From Tupaia tana (taxonomy: Eukaryota; Chordata; Mammalia; Scandentia; Tupaiidae), in NCBI GenBank assembly GCA_026018925.1, contig JAKSZU010000002.1, forward strand, positions 55,271,837-55,335,836: a DNA stretch of 64,000 nt. Reading direction: 5' to 3'. Both the position numbers and the translations under genes were made by a program. The stretch's first letter is position 1. Each line of letters begins with the position of its first letter. Below the pieces are notes generated by a model. That model did not search any database. It saw only the letters and a program-made list of their open reading frames with translations, and was not told where the DNA came from. This document shows positions 1 through 12,200 of the stretch, piece after piece.

Positions 1-1696
1 ATTCTCATGAGGGATGGTCCAGACCAGAACATCAAGATCTGCAAACAAAGGCTTTGGAGCACTGCTGTTCCTGAGGTTTTGGAATTGAACAGAGAAGGCT
101 GCTGTACATGTGGGGCAGGACTCATCTGGAGCCCTGCAAGCGTAGGCTGAAAGCCCTTGCAGTGTGGTCAACTGTAAAGGGAGGGACTGAGGTCCTCTCT
201 AGCCTTTGTGAATGTGGGCATCTCTCTGGCTCTAGAGAGGTGCCACATACCCCTGGCAGTCCAGTCTCAGAGACCATGCCAAGTGGTCAAGGATCCAGCT
301 CTGGCCCTTCCTGTTTCAACCAGTGCTGGGCCTTGTGGCAGGATGAAGGGCAGCAGCCGGGAATAGACCACTGTCATCAGCACCTGTGACTCAAATCAGC
401 ACCTGTGACCAGAAAACGGGAGGCAGGGACCAGTGCTTCCAAAGACCTCGACATTCTCGGTCACCTTTGGGAATTTGTAGGTGAGCAGTTCAATATTTCC
501 ACTTGGATGAATTGGAGCATCCATTTTGAAGGAAATGGGATTTTTCTCTTTCTCTGTGCTACCCAATAGATCCGTTACCCAAACCCTGATACTAGTTTTG
601 GAATGCCTTCCATGCCAGTGATTTTAGCTCACCACAGCATCCTTCTGTCAGGAGGATAATGTCTTTTTACTCTAACCATTGTGTTTCCTCCCATGGTACG
701 TTCGGGTCCAAAAAGAGCCCACTGTGCTCCCATTCCAGGAACCTAGAAGGGAGGGAGCCTGTATGCATCTGCAGGGGTGAGCTGCGGGGAGCAACCTCCC
801 AACCCAGAGATTACGCCCAGAAGGGCTGGAGCCAGCTTACACATGCTGCTGTCCCCCCAGGGCTGGTGGATGCAGGCATCACAGAGCAGTTCTAAACACT
901 ACCAGGAGCCAGGGAAGGAAAGGGGCAGATGGTACATGGTGGGCATGGCAGGACCTAGTGCTTATAGCACAGGGAAGCCCTCACCAGAGGCTCCCAGGAA
1001 TAGCTGAGAGGAGCATGGCAGGGCCTGGCATGAACTGGAAAGGACAAACCAGTACGATGACCTTCCAGACCTAAGAGCATCCTCCCATTCTTACTGTGAG
1101 GTTGGAGTTCCACAGGCACCCAATCAGTGCACCCCAGAGTCATCTCCATTGCTCTGACTCTTGCTAATGGTCTCTTTTTTCTAAAATGGTGGACAGCATA
1201 TAGATTGCCTTCCAGTTTTCATTTTTAGCTATGAAATGTAAATTCTAGTTTAAGCTTTTTGATCTTATATTAAAATGTTGATTGGAAGCCTTAAAAATAT
1301 ATAATGTATGTTTTAGATCTTCTTTTTGGGAAAAAAATTAATTTTACATGAAATCACATAAGCAGGTATTTGGATACTATTTAAGACCGTTCACAGCCCT
1401 TATCCAGTTCCTTAAAGAAGCTAGGACCACAATTCTAACTTCCTTCCTTCCTCTGCCCTTTGTAATTTGATTTGCTTGCCTAACATAACTGCCAATTACA
1501 TGTTGAAATCTTTCCTCCACCCACAGCCTTTCCATTTGCTCCTGCAGCTCACAGTTAGCAGCTATGGGGTTGGTCAGCAGGAATGAAAGAGGGATGTGTT
1601 GGGAGAGGATGGGAAAATCTACAACAGCAGCTGCTCTCCAGGACCTGCTGGACTCACAGAAGAGCAGGTTAGTCACCTATGCACAATCAATCAGCC
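1..1696. other. GC-richer unassigned stretch, possibly decayed ERV/MaLR internal sequence
   Basis: The first 1.1 kb is clearly richer in G+C than the rest of the window and contains no SINE. It holds only short open frames (at most about 100 codons) that lack splice-bounded structure or any family I recognise. The run near 75-130 (gaacagagaaggctgctg and onward) loosely resembles internal sequence of MaLR retroelements, and the unspectacular, stop-interrupted frames around 480-1100 would suit decayed ERV-type sequence. That assignment is weak. From about 1150 to 1696 the sequence becomes AT-rich and I see nothing in it. Confidence 0.3.
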
Positions 1697-1950
1697 TTTT
1701 TTTAGAGAGATGTGCTGTGCCATAGGGCACATGTGCTCACTGGAGAGACAGAGAGACAGAAAGTGAGAAATCACCACCCAGGGGGGATAGCCACACTGCA
1801 ATCCCTTCCCCTTCTTTCTCCTCTTGGGGGCTTGAGCATGCATGCACACCTGCCTGGTGTGAGATTAAAGCCTCTGGATCTGGGACTTGAACCTCAGTCC
1901 ACTATGTAAGAGTCCAGTGATGTAACCATTATGCCATCTGCCAGTTCCTG
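1697..1950 (-). mobile_element. tRNA-derived SINE, long form
   Basis: Complete antisense copy: a poly(T) start, the tail motif (catagggcac), the CT-rich body seen as gagacagaga, the ccaggggg hairpin, and the tRNA-like head ending in ctgccagttcctg. Short imperfect target-site duplication (acaatca at 1683 and 1952). Several CpG sites are lost, so this is an older copy. Confidence 0.85.
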
Positions 1951-3499
1951 TACAATCAGTCTTAAATGTAACAAAAATATTTGTAAATCCTAAACCTAAT
2001 GGGAAGAAACAGAAGAAGGAATAGCGTAACACAATAGAATACACGCTCCAACACTAGCAGAAGTTTCTGCATAATATAGGAAAGTGTTCGCAGGGTTCTG
2101 GCTACCAGATGCTCACTGTTCAAAGATCTAGTTACTGTGCAATTCGCAGAAGACTGAAATACCAGGAAATATACTAATAGCATTTGCAGTCCATCCCAAA
2201 CCAGGGAGATTTCAAGAGCATTCTGTGTGAGCTCAGTCTTACACTTTGTTCTTGAAGCAATTTGATCACTTGCTTAAGGGGAAAATAGACTGTTTTTTAA
2301 CCTTGCTCTGAAATAGTGAAACTCCTGTCATAAAAATAAGAAACAGTATATGAAGCCTTAGGGTCAGATCACCCACCGGTTTCAGGCATTCTCAATGGAG
2401 TTATTATACTGTGGAGCAACAAGGTGGGGGAGATTCTGGTTTCATACTAGTATTTGAGTTTCCTGAGATTTGTTTACTTGAGAAAAACTCTTATCATCAT
2501 CGAGATGTTTAAAGAATTGAAAGAGCTATTTTCTTTTTTGCAAATCCATTTTTTGAAATAGAAAGCTCTAGGATAGAATGAAATAGCACAGAACTTAAAA
2601 CTACATTTTACATGTTATTTTTTATCTGTTAAAAAAAAAAGAATTTAACCGATTTGTATAACTCTTCATTTCATACTCCAGTAACATACCTAAGTACTGG
2701 AAAACCTTCACTTTGGCAGGGGAAAAAAATAAAGATAAAAGATCTTCTACCACATGATATTCCATGATGGTTTCCTCAGTTAGTCACATTGTACCATTGG
2801 CCAGGCCCCAGAAACCACAAGTCTCAATTACATTTGCCTTCAGACATTTGGAAAAAACACATGCTAAAACAATTAACAAAATTATGACATTTACATTTTC
2901 CCCGACTGTCAGTCCCTGTGATTCTTTGGCACAGGAGTCTATGGGAACCAAAACAATTATTACAAATCAAGCTGACCACATTTATCCTTACCTAGCACTT
3001 CGAAAATGTCAAAAAGTAAAATGGAAAAAAAAAAAAAAAAAAACAGTTTTTCCATAAACTAAGCACACTTCCCTCTCTTTTCGGCAGCCAGAACCACACG
3101 TGACACTGGCAGGAAAGCAAAGCGTCACATTTGATCCCAAGGCTGTTGAACTCACAGACAGCCGACTGCAGCCTGATGACTAGTAGCTCTGAGCTGGCCT
3201 TTTGTCCTGCATTTGCTGTTCCTCCTTCTCTGTTGACAACTCGTAGTGCTCACTGACTGGACTATGTAATACATCCTGAAGCCAGTATATTTAAGTAGAA
3301 AATGAAAGTGGAACATCAAATTTTCATAGTAATCAGGAGATTTTCTTGCAGTAATGGTAAGTGAATCCTCTATCAGTTTATAAATAATAAAACATCTAAG
3401 AGAGTAATAAGAATCTTGTGTGTGTGTTTATAAACATTTCACCCAATTATTTATAGGATTTTGATAGTAGTTTATCATTGACTTCATATATGTATAAAC
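1951..3499. other. Unique AT-rich sequence
   Basis: No gene, RNA or clear repeat recognised. There are A-runs near 2630 and 3026. The segment 3070-3240 is less AT-rich and not obviously repetitive, so it could be conserved non-coding sequence, but nothing in it shows a function. Confidence 0.3.
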
Positions 3500-3685
3500 T
3501 ATAAGCATTTGTTAATCATCTACTATGGGCCAAGCACATAGGTACTGTGGGTATAAAGATGAATAAAACACGGCCCTTGATCTTAAGAAGGGCATAAGAC
3601 AATAGCAAAAGAAATACATTAATAGTAATGCCCACTGAAATAGTTATAACCAAGCTAGCTAAAACACTCTATGTGGCACTCAAGA
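3500..3685 (-). mobile_element. L2 LINE 3' fragment (antisense)
   Basis: The run ctactatgggccaagcac followed by gtactgtgggtataaagatg and aataaaacacggcccttgat matches the reverse complement of the L2 3' end (tgtgccaggcac / gggataca / aacaaaaca / cctgccctca). Heavily decayed, as expected for this pre-eutherian family. Confidence 0.6.
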
Positions 3686-4136
3686 GAAAGAAACCAACTT
3701 CATTTGTCACAACAGAACCTATGATCCTGACTGTAGCCAAAAAGAAAAACAAAAACATATTTCTTTAGTAACTGTACCACCTACCTTTTCTTTGTTGTTC
3801 CAGATCTCTCTACCTTTCTCCTTACTATTTATTACTGGCCCAGAAAACCGGCCTCTGAGGGCTGGACCAGCAGGCCCTTTTGCCCTCCTGGGTAGATTTA
3901 TGAGGTTAAAGGACAAGAGGTCAAGCTATTTAATTCCATCTAGTAACCTGCCCAACTTCCATTGGGTGGTGGAATGTTTCTGCTGAATTCTACAGTTCTT
4001 GTCAGGGTCCCTTTTCACACTTGTTTCCACTGCAGCCAGCCATGCTCTCCCACTAACCCTTTCAGCATATGACAGGTACTGTACTATCCCTTGTTGGATT
4101 TCCTAATTTCTGCCTACCACTTTGTAAATAGGAAAA

Positions 4137-4246
4137 GATCCCTTTATAAACTCTCTCCAATTACCCAGTTTGGCAACACTGTCTAAAGAAAGACCCTTTT
4201 TAAACTCTCTCTAATTATCCAGTTTGGCAACATTATTCTCTGGCAG
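4137..4246. repeat. 55-bp tandem duplication, two units
   Basis: Two units with a 55-bp period share aactctct(c/t)(c/t)aatta(c/t)ccagt and tttggcaaca. About six differences separate the units, so the duplication is old. No open frame spans it usefully. Confidence 0.75.
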
Positions 4247-4294
4247 GACTCTGAGTGCTGGTAGTAACCCTTTTAAGATTTGACGGGTTATTCG

Positions 4295-4554
4295 TTTTTT
4301 TCTTTTCTTTTTTTTCTTTTTTTTGAGAGACTTGTTACAGGGCACATGTGCTCGCTGCAGAGACAGAAAGCGAAAAATCACCCCCCAGGGTGGATGGCCA
4401 TACCACAATCCCTTCTCCTCCATTCTCTTCTTGGGATTTTGGACACGCACACACACGTGTCCAGTGCAAATTTCAAGTCAACAGATTCGAGCTCGAACCT
4501 CCGCCAACTACGTGGGAGTCCAGCGACATAACCATTACTCTATCTACTGATTCT
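4295..4554 (-). mobile_element. tRNA-derived SINE, long form
   Basis: Antisense copy with a poly(T)-rich tail, gttacagggcacatgtgctc, the gagacagaaagcgaaaaatc body, the cccccagg hairpin remnant, and a head reading ctacgtgggagtccagcgac in reverse complement. The 5' end is diverged (tctatctactgattc). Confidence 0.85.
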
Positions 4555-4583
4555 GATGAATTACTCTTAAAGATGCTAACTTA

Positions 4584-4776
4584 GGGGACCAGCAGAAGCC
4601 TTAACAGTTACTCGCTAAACTCCCACGGGGTCAACGGCAGTTGGAGTTCCAGACCAGGTGGCTTGAAACTCATACCAGGTAGTGGTTATGTTTCAAGCCC
4701 CCAGGACCAAGACTCGAACCACAATCGACCATGTGGGAGTCCAGTGACGTAACTGTTACACCATCTGTTGGTCCCT
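4584..4776. mobile_element. Two SINE head fragments in opposite orientation
   Basis: Bases 4584-4690 are a plus-strand tRNA-like head (ggggaccagcag, then ggagttcc as decayed B-box, then ggtggcttgaaactcatacc). Bases 4691-4776 are a second head on the minus strand (tttcaagcc, cgaaccacaatcgaccatgt, ending ttggtccctt). The bodies and poly(A) tails of both are missing, and the 3' ends of the heads abut. The pair forms an imperfect inverted repeat of about 190 bp with almost no spacer. Confidence 0.8.
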
Positions 4777-5144
4777 TGAGTCTCCATTTCTAAAGTCCCC
4801 CATGTTACATAAAAGTTTCTTTGGCATGTGATTTACAATGGCCATTGATCATCAAAAACAATATGACCACTTCCATGAAGAACCCTTAAGGGTCATTTTG
4901 TGTTTTTCCATTCTTTTTTTCCCTCCTCTGCTGTAGTCATAGTAGAGGGATAGAGGATGCTTAACCTGAGATGAGGACTACAATGATGCAGAACAGAGCC
5001 CCAGTCAATACACAGTTAGCATACAATATGACTAAGAAATAACCTTTGTTGTTACAAGACTCTGAGATATTAGGGTACTTTGGTACTATGGCATAACCCA
5101 GCCTGTATTAACTGATATGGCCTCAAATAGTAATGATGCCTTTA
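4777..5144. other. Unassigned sequence
   Basis: Unique-looking AT-rich sequence between the paired SINE heads and an L1 3' end. Nothing recognised. Confidence 0.3.
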
Positions 5145-5474
5145 GGAGCTGTTCAGTGCATGATCTTACTAATATGTGGAATCTAATAAGGTTGACTATA
5201 TAGAAGCAAAGTAGATCATGGTTACAGGGCCAGGGAAGTGAGTAAGTCTGTTCTTGCCTATGGCATGATGAATGCAGTTAACGATATTATATTATACACT
5301 GGAAATTTGCTATGAGAGTAGCTCTCAGGTGCTCCTGCCCCACATACATATGCAAAAGTAATTATATGAGATGGATATGTTAATTAGTCTGTGCAATTAT
5401 CTCACTATATATGTTTGTCAAAATATTATATTGTACACATGAAATACATACACTTTAATGGGGAAAAAAAAGGA
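5145..5474 (+). mobile_element. L1 LINE 3' UTR end
   Basis: Resembles the old L1MA-type 3' UTR in the sense direction: gtggaatctaataaggttga, ggttacagggccagggaagt, atgcagttaacgatattata, gagatggatatgttaattag, then caaaatattatattgtacac and an A-rich end. No ORF2 coding survives here. Confidence 0.65.
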
Positions 5475-6093
5475 GGAAAGAAATGGATATCTATCTTCCC
5501 ACAGTACTAGCTACCTCTTGGACTGCTGTATTTTCTGATTTCTTTTCGTACTGTCATCTCTAAATGAATTTTAATCTATAAGATTCTGATCTTTTGTTTT
5601 TCCCCAAAAATTTCTACCTGAGATCATTTACTTGATTTTTTTCTCCCAATACCCTTCAGCTTTCTCTTCACTTTTTCAAAGACTTATTGCCTATCCTTAA
5701 ATCCTAGTTCAAGCTCATGAAGCTTTCCAGGCCTGTATTGCAACTGCCAGTGATTTTCCCTGGCCTGAATGCTCTGTGGCTGGACCAACTACTTCAGTTA
5801 TGGAACACTGGTCATTTGTGTCTACAAGGAGCTGAGTTGTGGGACTTTAGAGACAGTCTTTGAGAGGCCTTCTGTGCTATTGGGAAGAATATCAATATTT
5901 AAGAAGATAAATATCAATTTCTCTCACATGTGCCACCATATCTCTTATCCACACACATGATGACAATGCTAGCACGCATGATGACAATAATCTCTGTCAC
6001 TCATTGACAGCTAGTATTTACAAATACATACATGCCAGCTCTAACAAATACTGAGTTGTTAGTTAAGATATAGGAATACTAAGTAGCTTCTCG
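5475..6093. other. Unassigned sequence
   Basis: AT-rich. Nothing recognised; a small open frame at 5769-5960 has no family resemblance. Confidence 0.3.
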
Positions 6094-6361
6094 TTTTTTT
6101 TTTCTTTTGGAGAGTTTTTTTGCTATAGGGCGCATGCGCTCGCCAGACAGACAGAGAGAGACAGAGAGACAGAAAGTGAGAAATCACCCCCCAGGGGGCA
6201 TGGCCATGCCACAATCCCTTCTCCTCCATTCTCCTCTCAGGATCTTGGGCACGCACGCACACGCGCCCGGCATGAGTTTTAAACCACCGGGTCCGGGATG
6301 TGAACCACGGTCAACTATGTGGGAGTCCAGCGACATAGCCATTATGCTAACTGCTGGTCCC
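6094..6361 (-). mobile_element. tRNA-derived SINE, long form, well preserved
   Basis: Near-consensus antisense copy. It retains ctatagggcgcatgcgctcg, ccagacagacagagagagac, ccccccaggggg, cacgcacgcacacgcgcccg and the head ending ctaactgctggtccct. Target-site duplication near agtagcttctc (left) and aggagcttctc (right). CpG retention marks a fairly young copy. Confidence 0.93.
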
Positions 6362-6479
6362 TAGGAGCTTCTCTTCAGTAATCGAAAGCTTTGTGAGGTC
6401 AGAACTCCTGTTATAATACTATGTGGCCCTATTAGTTCCAAGATCGATACAATGCACATCACTTTACATCCTAATGAAA

Positions 6480-6702
6480 AGTGCAGGTTCTGGAGGTGGA
6501 AGTCCTTGGTCTGAATATTACTGAGCCACTTTGCTAGCTGTGTGTTTTTAAACAGATTTCTCCATACCTCAGTTTCCTTATCTGTAAAATGGGGATAACA
6601 AAGATACTTGTAGAGATTCGGAGAAAATTAAATAAGGTAATAATACTCTTTGCACAGTGCCTGGTACATAGAAAGAAGTCAATAAATGTTAGATATGCTT
6701 AT
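6480..6702 (+). mobile_element. MIR SINE
   Basis: Clear MIR core and 3' end: tactgagccactttgctagc, cctcagtttccttatctgta, aaatggggataa, then gcacagtgcctggtacatag and gtcaataaatgtt. Ancient, shared across mammals. Confidence 0.9.
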
Positions 6703-7118
6703 ATTGCTTTAATGTATCCATATTGCAAGTGACTGGCAGTCCAGTGATATTATTTCACTGACTGTAGCAAAGTTGGGGCACAGCTGTAATAGCACATTGA
6801 GCAAGATGGATCCTCTTGCGGTCCAAAAAGAAAACTCAATAGAATTTTTATACTTCAAATATAGGCTTGAAAGGAATATATTTAAAAAATATATTTCCTA
6901 TTACCTGAGGGACCTATGTCAGGATTCTGGAATAAGCCATTCCCACTCTGAGTGGTGGACAGAGAACCTTCAACAGGGAATTCAACTGTAGTTTTGGCTC
7001 TACCAATGTGTTCAGCAGAGAATTAAAGATAGCCCAACCACACATTATAGTTTAATAAAGCTCCATACAGCTTAGATTTTTTGTGTCCCATGTTTTTATT
7101 AATAGCACCTCCTTCTTA

Positions 7119-7378
7119 GGGGCCAACAGATGGCATGGTGGTTAAGGCGCTGGACATCTACATGGGCTGACCGCAGTTTAAGTCCTGCTCCCAGAGAACT
7201 GAAAAGCACAGGCACATGTGCATGTGCACCAAAACTCCCAAGAGGAGAATGGAGGAGAAGGAACTGTGTCATGGCCATCAGCCCAGAGGGTTATTTCTCA
7301 CTTCTCTGTCTCTGGTGAACATACATGTCCTCTGGGGGAAAAAACTAAAAACAAACAAACAAACAAACAAACAAAAAA
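7119..7378 (+). mobile_element. tRNA-derived SINE, long form, older
   Basis: Head ggggccaacagatggcatgg, B-box-like gcagtttaagtcc, body agaggagaatggaggagaag, tail with an (AAAC)n repeat. Duplicated target cctccttctta (before) and cctcctattctt (after). The ggggcc start is typical of older members. Confidence 0.88.
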
Positions 7379-7540
7379 CCCTCCTATTCTTCCTTAGACA
7401 TGTCCTAGTTTAGACAATAGATTACTCAACCACACTAGTTAGAGAGCCTGTTTTCTATTTCCCCTCAAGGAGCAAAAATGTCAGGGAGAAAGCAGGGTTG
7501 CTTTTCGAGAAGTATCCTATGGTAATGGCTGAACTTGGCT

Positions 7541-7826
7541 TGGTCTGTTTGGGCTGCCACAACAAAAATACTATCTACTGGCTGATACACAACATGCATT
7601 TATTTTAGATTGAGTTTCTGGTGAAGGCCTGCTTTCTGGTTCATAACTGGCCTTCTAGCTATGTCAAGGAGTCACGGTCTTCAAGGGCTTCTTTCTAATG
7701 GTATTAATTCCATTCATAAGGGCTCAGCTTAGTCACCTTCTGAAGGCCTCATGTTCTAGAACTATCACACTGGTGATAATGTTTCAACACACAAATTTTG
7801 AAGGAGACACATTCAGAACATAGTAG
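7541..7826 (-). mobile_element. MaLR LTR (MLT1-like), antisense
   Basis: Starts tggtctgtttgggctgccac and ends gagacacattcagaacatag, matching the reverse complement of MLT1-group LTR ends (non-autonomous ERVL relatives). Internal landmarks: gcatttattttaga (reverse of the poly(A) region) and ccattcataagg. No coding. Confidence 0.75.
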
Positions 7827-7935
7827 TAAACTCTGTTCATTGGTAAAAAGGAAATAACGATACCCACTCACTTCACGTAGCTGTTATAATAATTATATGG
7901 GTACGCAAGACCCAGTTCACAGTAACCGTCCAAAG
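7826..7935 (+). mobile_element. MIR fragment
   Basis: The run gtaaaaaggaaataacgata, cccact, cacgtagctgttataataat, tatatggg resembles the MIR 3' half. Divergent; moderate confidence. Confidence 0.45.
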
Positions 7936-8677
7936 ACACGAATTCCATTTCCCTTCCTTTCTATCCTACATATATGAACAGAAAACAAGCTCGACAGTGC
8001 CCTTGGTTGAGGCTACACTGCATCTGCAGGGCATAGGCATGCGGCCCTTGTTCCATGTGCTGGTTTTCCAGGTTGGTAGCAAAGGAAAGGGCCCCCTGGA
8101 GCTGTCCCCCATAGCTGAGCAGAGAGGGACCCTATGGCTCCTGATTACAGCTCTTAGCTGTAATCATTCAATTACACCCTTTTATGTTCTATTTTGCTGC
8201 ATCTGAAAGGAGCAGGGATATCTGGATATCTAATAGCTACATTTACCGGGAGGTGAGCTACTATAAATAGTCCTACCCTCTGTGGGCGGGTTTCCAGGAA
8301 ATGCTTGACTTGTTAGAGCAGAACTGCAAAGAGAGTCTGCTAATCAAACTCTCCATCTGAATCACCTGCCCATGCAGCTTTTAGAGGGCCATGGCTTAAA
8401 CCTGGTTTTTGCCAAGTGAAATAGAATAGTAGAATCTTAAAGCAATATAGGCAATCAAAGGGGAACTGAAGATTAATGCTGAAACATTTGTGGAGACTGT
8501 ACAGGAGTATTCGAGCCAGTTTTAAATATAATAACCTACTGCTCTCATGACTAAATGTAAGTTGTATCTTTTTTCAAGCCCTTAGTGATGTATGTGTGTT
8601 CATCCTTGTATCCTTTCATATCAAGAAGAAGAGGCCAAGGATCCATACCTTTGTTTACATTTAAAAGTAAATATAAT

Positions 8678-8928
8678 GGGTGGGACTCAGCCTAGTGGTT
8701 AAAGGAACCAGATGCCAGTGTGACCACGTCGATTTGAATTCCAGCTTGGAAGCACAAAAAATACTCCAGGTGTGTAGACATGCCGTGATCAAAATCCAAA
8801 CAAGACAAAAAAATGGAAGAGAAGGGATTGTAGCCTGACCATGCCCCATTGGGACTGTGTCTATCTTTCACTCTTTCTGTCTCTCTGGTAAGCACACTCA
8901 CCCTCTGACAATTAAAAAAAAAAATTGA
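8678..8928 (+). mobile_element. tRNA-derived SINE, long form, old
   Basis: Decayed head (gggtgggactcagcctagtg), then the diagnostic body atggaagagaagggattgta, ctctttctgtctctctggta, and tail cacactcaccctctgacaat before poly(A). Flanked by aaaagtaaat / aaaagtacat. Confidence 0.82.
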
Positions 8929-10010
8929 AAAGTACATAAGGCGAAAAGTCTTTTAACTTCATAGATGGGTGCCACCAGCTATATTTCAGAATATTTAACA
9001 TAGAAGATGTCCTAGTTTTCTTGCCGTTCTTACAAAGGGCAGAGACAAAGGCTGATCAGGATAAATTTTCATTGTCAGAATATTTGAGTCTGGCATTTTT
9101 CTTGAGTTCAAATGCTAAATTAGTAAATGTTGAATATAGCTTAATGTCACTACTTTTACTAATTTAAATTGAAGTCAGTTATTAAAAGGTCAAACATTAT
9201 GAATGATTCTTAGGGAAGCATGCTATGGAAATTAAATATAAGCACACATAGTAAGCACTTTTTAAAAGTTGTTAGTACTTATCTTTAAGTTACATTAAAG
9301 AATAAATGATAAAAATCCAAAGTCGAACTGCTGATTTATTTAAAACTTTAATAAATAAAAATACAATACCGACTAGAATTAAGATAAGGTATAATTATTC
9401 GTGTGCTAGAAACATGATTAAGGTGTAAACTAATTGAACTATTAATTCAGGTTGCACTAAAGACATTTTGTAAAGAGTTTTTCCTCCTTTGCTTTTGGCA
9501 AAACAAATGGTGGATTTAATTAAGGGTATACTTACGGAAGTAAATCCATAAAAAATGTTTTGTCATGAGGAAATAAACACCTTTATATGCAATAGACAGC
9601 ACTATTTTGAAGTGGGAATTCCTTCCACCTTAGACTTCAGTTTTGTTTTAAATTGTTTATTTCTGTAAGGGAGCAGTGGGGGGGAGTTCCTGACAAAAAT
9701 CTTTCAATCCGCTGTTAATGAATCACTTGTGGTCAGGTTCACAGACAAAAGCCTTTTATTGAGGGAGTTGGATCAGATTTCCAGACTTTCCCTACTCTTT
9801 CTCATCCCATGAAGAAAAAACAAGGCAGAAGAGTGTTGTGGGGCACACATGGATACACATTTTTGGAATAGGGGCAACAATCAAGAAAGTTCCTTCAAGG
9901 ATGGGATGAGTTTCCAGATTTTCTATGAACATTATGATGTTCTAGTTAATCTTTGTATGTTTAAGTCACAGCATTCTCTGACAGTGGGGCATAATTGTAA
10001 GTGAACTGTT
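8929..10010. other. AT-rich unique sequence; possible old LTR at about 9690-9900
   Basis: Nothing certain. The segment 9690-9900 contains a reverse-complement poly(A)-signal-like ccttttattgaggg and moderate G+C, which could be an old antisense LTR. I cannot name a family. Confidence 0.25.
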
Positions 10011-10019
10011 CTTGTCTTA

Positions 10020-10130
10020 GTCCTGCCTTCAGTAGTCATGTGACACTGGTCATGTCTTCTGAACCTCCATTTCTGTCAGATGATTGGTGAATAGGCCTCT
10101 CCTGAGATCCATTCCTGCTAATTACTAATT
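10020..10130 (+). mobile_element. MIR fragment
   Basis: Decayed MIR core resemblance: gtagtcatgtgacactggtc, ttctgaacctccatttctgt. Low to moderate confidence. Confidence 0.4.
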
Positions 10131-10138
10131 CCATCACA

Positions 10139-10192
10139 ATATATATATACACACATGTATGTATATATACACACACACACACACACATATAT
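10139..10192. repeat. (TA)n/(CA)n microsatellite
   Basis: Alternating TA and CA dinucleotides. Probably length-polymorphic. Confidence 0.9.
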
Positions 10193-10940
10193 TCAGGTCA
10201 GATAATTATTTACATATTGGTAAAAGTTAGAAATGATATTATTATGACACAATTGAAGTTTAACAATTCAAAACATAGTTTATTTTTGTTCTTATAACAG
10301 TTTAATAAATCTCTTTTCTTGAGGATCCAATGTTAATTTTATTCACAAAGGAAGTGGTAATTTCTACTGCTAAACATCAGAAAAACATTTTTTAATGGTA
10401 AAAATAAAAGAAAAGTATGGAGAAACAAAGGCAACAAGGGTCAAGGAAGTAAGTATTTTTTTTTTTTTTCTTAAGCAACATCATGATGTATGGTAACTTA
10501 GGAAGTAGACTGATAAACACTGTTTATGTGTGTGTGGGGGGGGGGGGTCTGTGTGAGTATGGAAAAAAAGGTGGTGTGTTACTAACAGAGAGTCCAAGAG
10601 ATTTTTAAAGGTCAGATGTCAACCATTTGACTGTGGTTTTTATGTGCCTTTTACATTTACTGCTCCCTCTTAAAAGTAAAATGTGACTAGTTAAATATGT
10701 GGTCCTAAAACAGGATATTAGGATTGTAATAATATGAAAGCATTGCAAAAAACCCTTGGAGAAATTTTAAAAGTGATTTCACATATTAATTTCTTAAATA
10801 AGATTGAGTTTTTGCTATTGTCGCTTTAAAAAAAAGAATTCACTTAGGAATAATTAGAATACCTTTTGTTCAGGGCTATTATATATATATAGTATACCTA
10901 TATATACACAAAACACAAAGCTAAGTTCTCATAAACTTGA

Positions 10941-10943
<3 letters not shown>

Positions 10944-10980
<37 letters not shown>
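10944..10980. repeat. (GA)n microsatellite
   Basis: About 18 GA units, preceded at 10878-10912 by a short TA-rich tract. A 13-base run of mostly G lies at about 10535. Confidence 0.9.
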
Positions 10981-10982
<2 letters not shown>

Positions 10983-11249
10983 ATGCTTGAATAGAAAACT
11001 ATCTTGAAATCCTTTTGGTTTGCAAAAACATTTCATTGGAAGGAAAATATGCTGGCTGAGTGTTCTGTGATTTTAATTGCATTTTTTAAAGTTATTGTAA
11101 TAAACTACAGACTTTGATATTCACATATTTCAAAAATCAACCTAAGGCTTTGCTTACCTCAGGAAAAGGCCGTGTGGCCAAGTTCTGCTTCATGAGCCCA
11201 GAGAACTATCTCCTTGCTCCTGGCCTATCATGTACTGCAGTGCTGAACA

Positions 11250-11330
11250 CGTGATTCCATCTCAGTCTCCCCAGTTTCTAATGACCATCCCTATAAAAAT
11301 AGGAATAATACGCTTCACAAAAAACAGAAT
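11250..11330 (+). mobile_element. MIR fragment
   Basis: The run ctcagtctccccagtttcta, ctataaaaataggaataata resembles the MIR central part. Weak. Confidence 0.4.
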
Positions 11331-11589
11331 GCCTGATCAAGTGGTTCGATATAAGTCTAGACATAAGATCCAATCACTATGTCAACTCATGACTAAAATA
11401 CTCTAAATACCCTAAACACCCTATTTATTTGTATTGAAAGGCAAATTGATGAACAAACGAATGAATGAATAAATAAATAGCAAACCGAGCTTAGGACACT
11501 ATCGGTTCCTGACACTATTAGAAAGAGTGATTCCAGATTCCTCTTTCAACTTCACTCTGGTCTCTGGTTCTCTCCCATTTTCTCACTCT

Positions 11590-12200
11590 CATTACCTAGC
11601 TCTCTGGGCCAGCTGACACCAATTGTTCAGAGGCGACTCCTTCCCCTCACCCTTTGCCATGTCACACTCATGCTTCCTAAAACAGCTGAGATCATCCAAT
11701 TCCTGTGATCTCAGAGTTTACGTTATTAAGTTCAGATTTGATGTGGCACTCAAGACTAGAAAACAGCCTCATGTTTCCTTTCTGGCTGTGTAGCTCCCTA
11801 TTCTTTAACCCATAGAAATCTTAGGCTCCAAATTACTTCTATACTTGTGATCTCTGAAACTGGAGCTACCATGTCCTGTTGCAGTCTCTTCCACACCATT
11901 CTCACTCTCCCTCATGTGCAATGAGCTAAGGAAGTTCTGTCCAACTAACGAAATCTTTCCCATCCTTTAATGTCAGGTTCCAATCCTATCACTGTTATGA
12001 GGTTCTCTTTCTCTCTCCCCTAAATTCCATGAATGAGTCATGTCTTTATTATCCATCTGGCTTTTTACATTTACTGTTTTGTTAATAATTTTGCTGCCCA
12101 TGGACTCATATTTCTTCCCATCTGGGCCATAAAGGTCTTAAAAGATGAACACTAGACTTTGTCTTCCTGTCTCCTGCACATTTTCCCAGGCCTGGATTAG
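11590..12200 (+). mobile_element. L2 LINE 3' region
   Basis: Sense L2 3'-end landmarks in order: tgcttcctaaaacagctgag / atcat, gatttgatgtggcactcaag, gtctcttccacaccattctc, cctttaatgtcaggttcc, and terminal catctgggccataaaggtct / ggcctggattagcac. All reading frames are broken. Confidence 0.6.

Noticed and set aside
1..1150. CpG island or promoter
   Set aside because: The stretch is GC-richer but CpG-poor, with no core promoter or exon signal.
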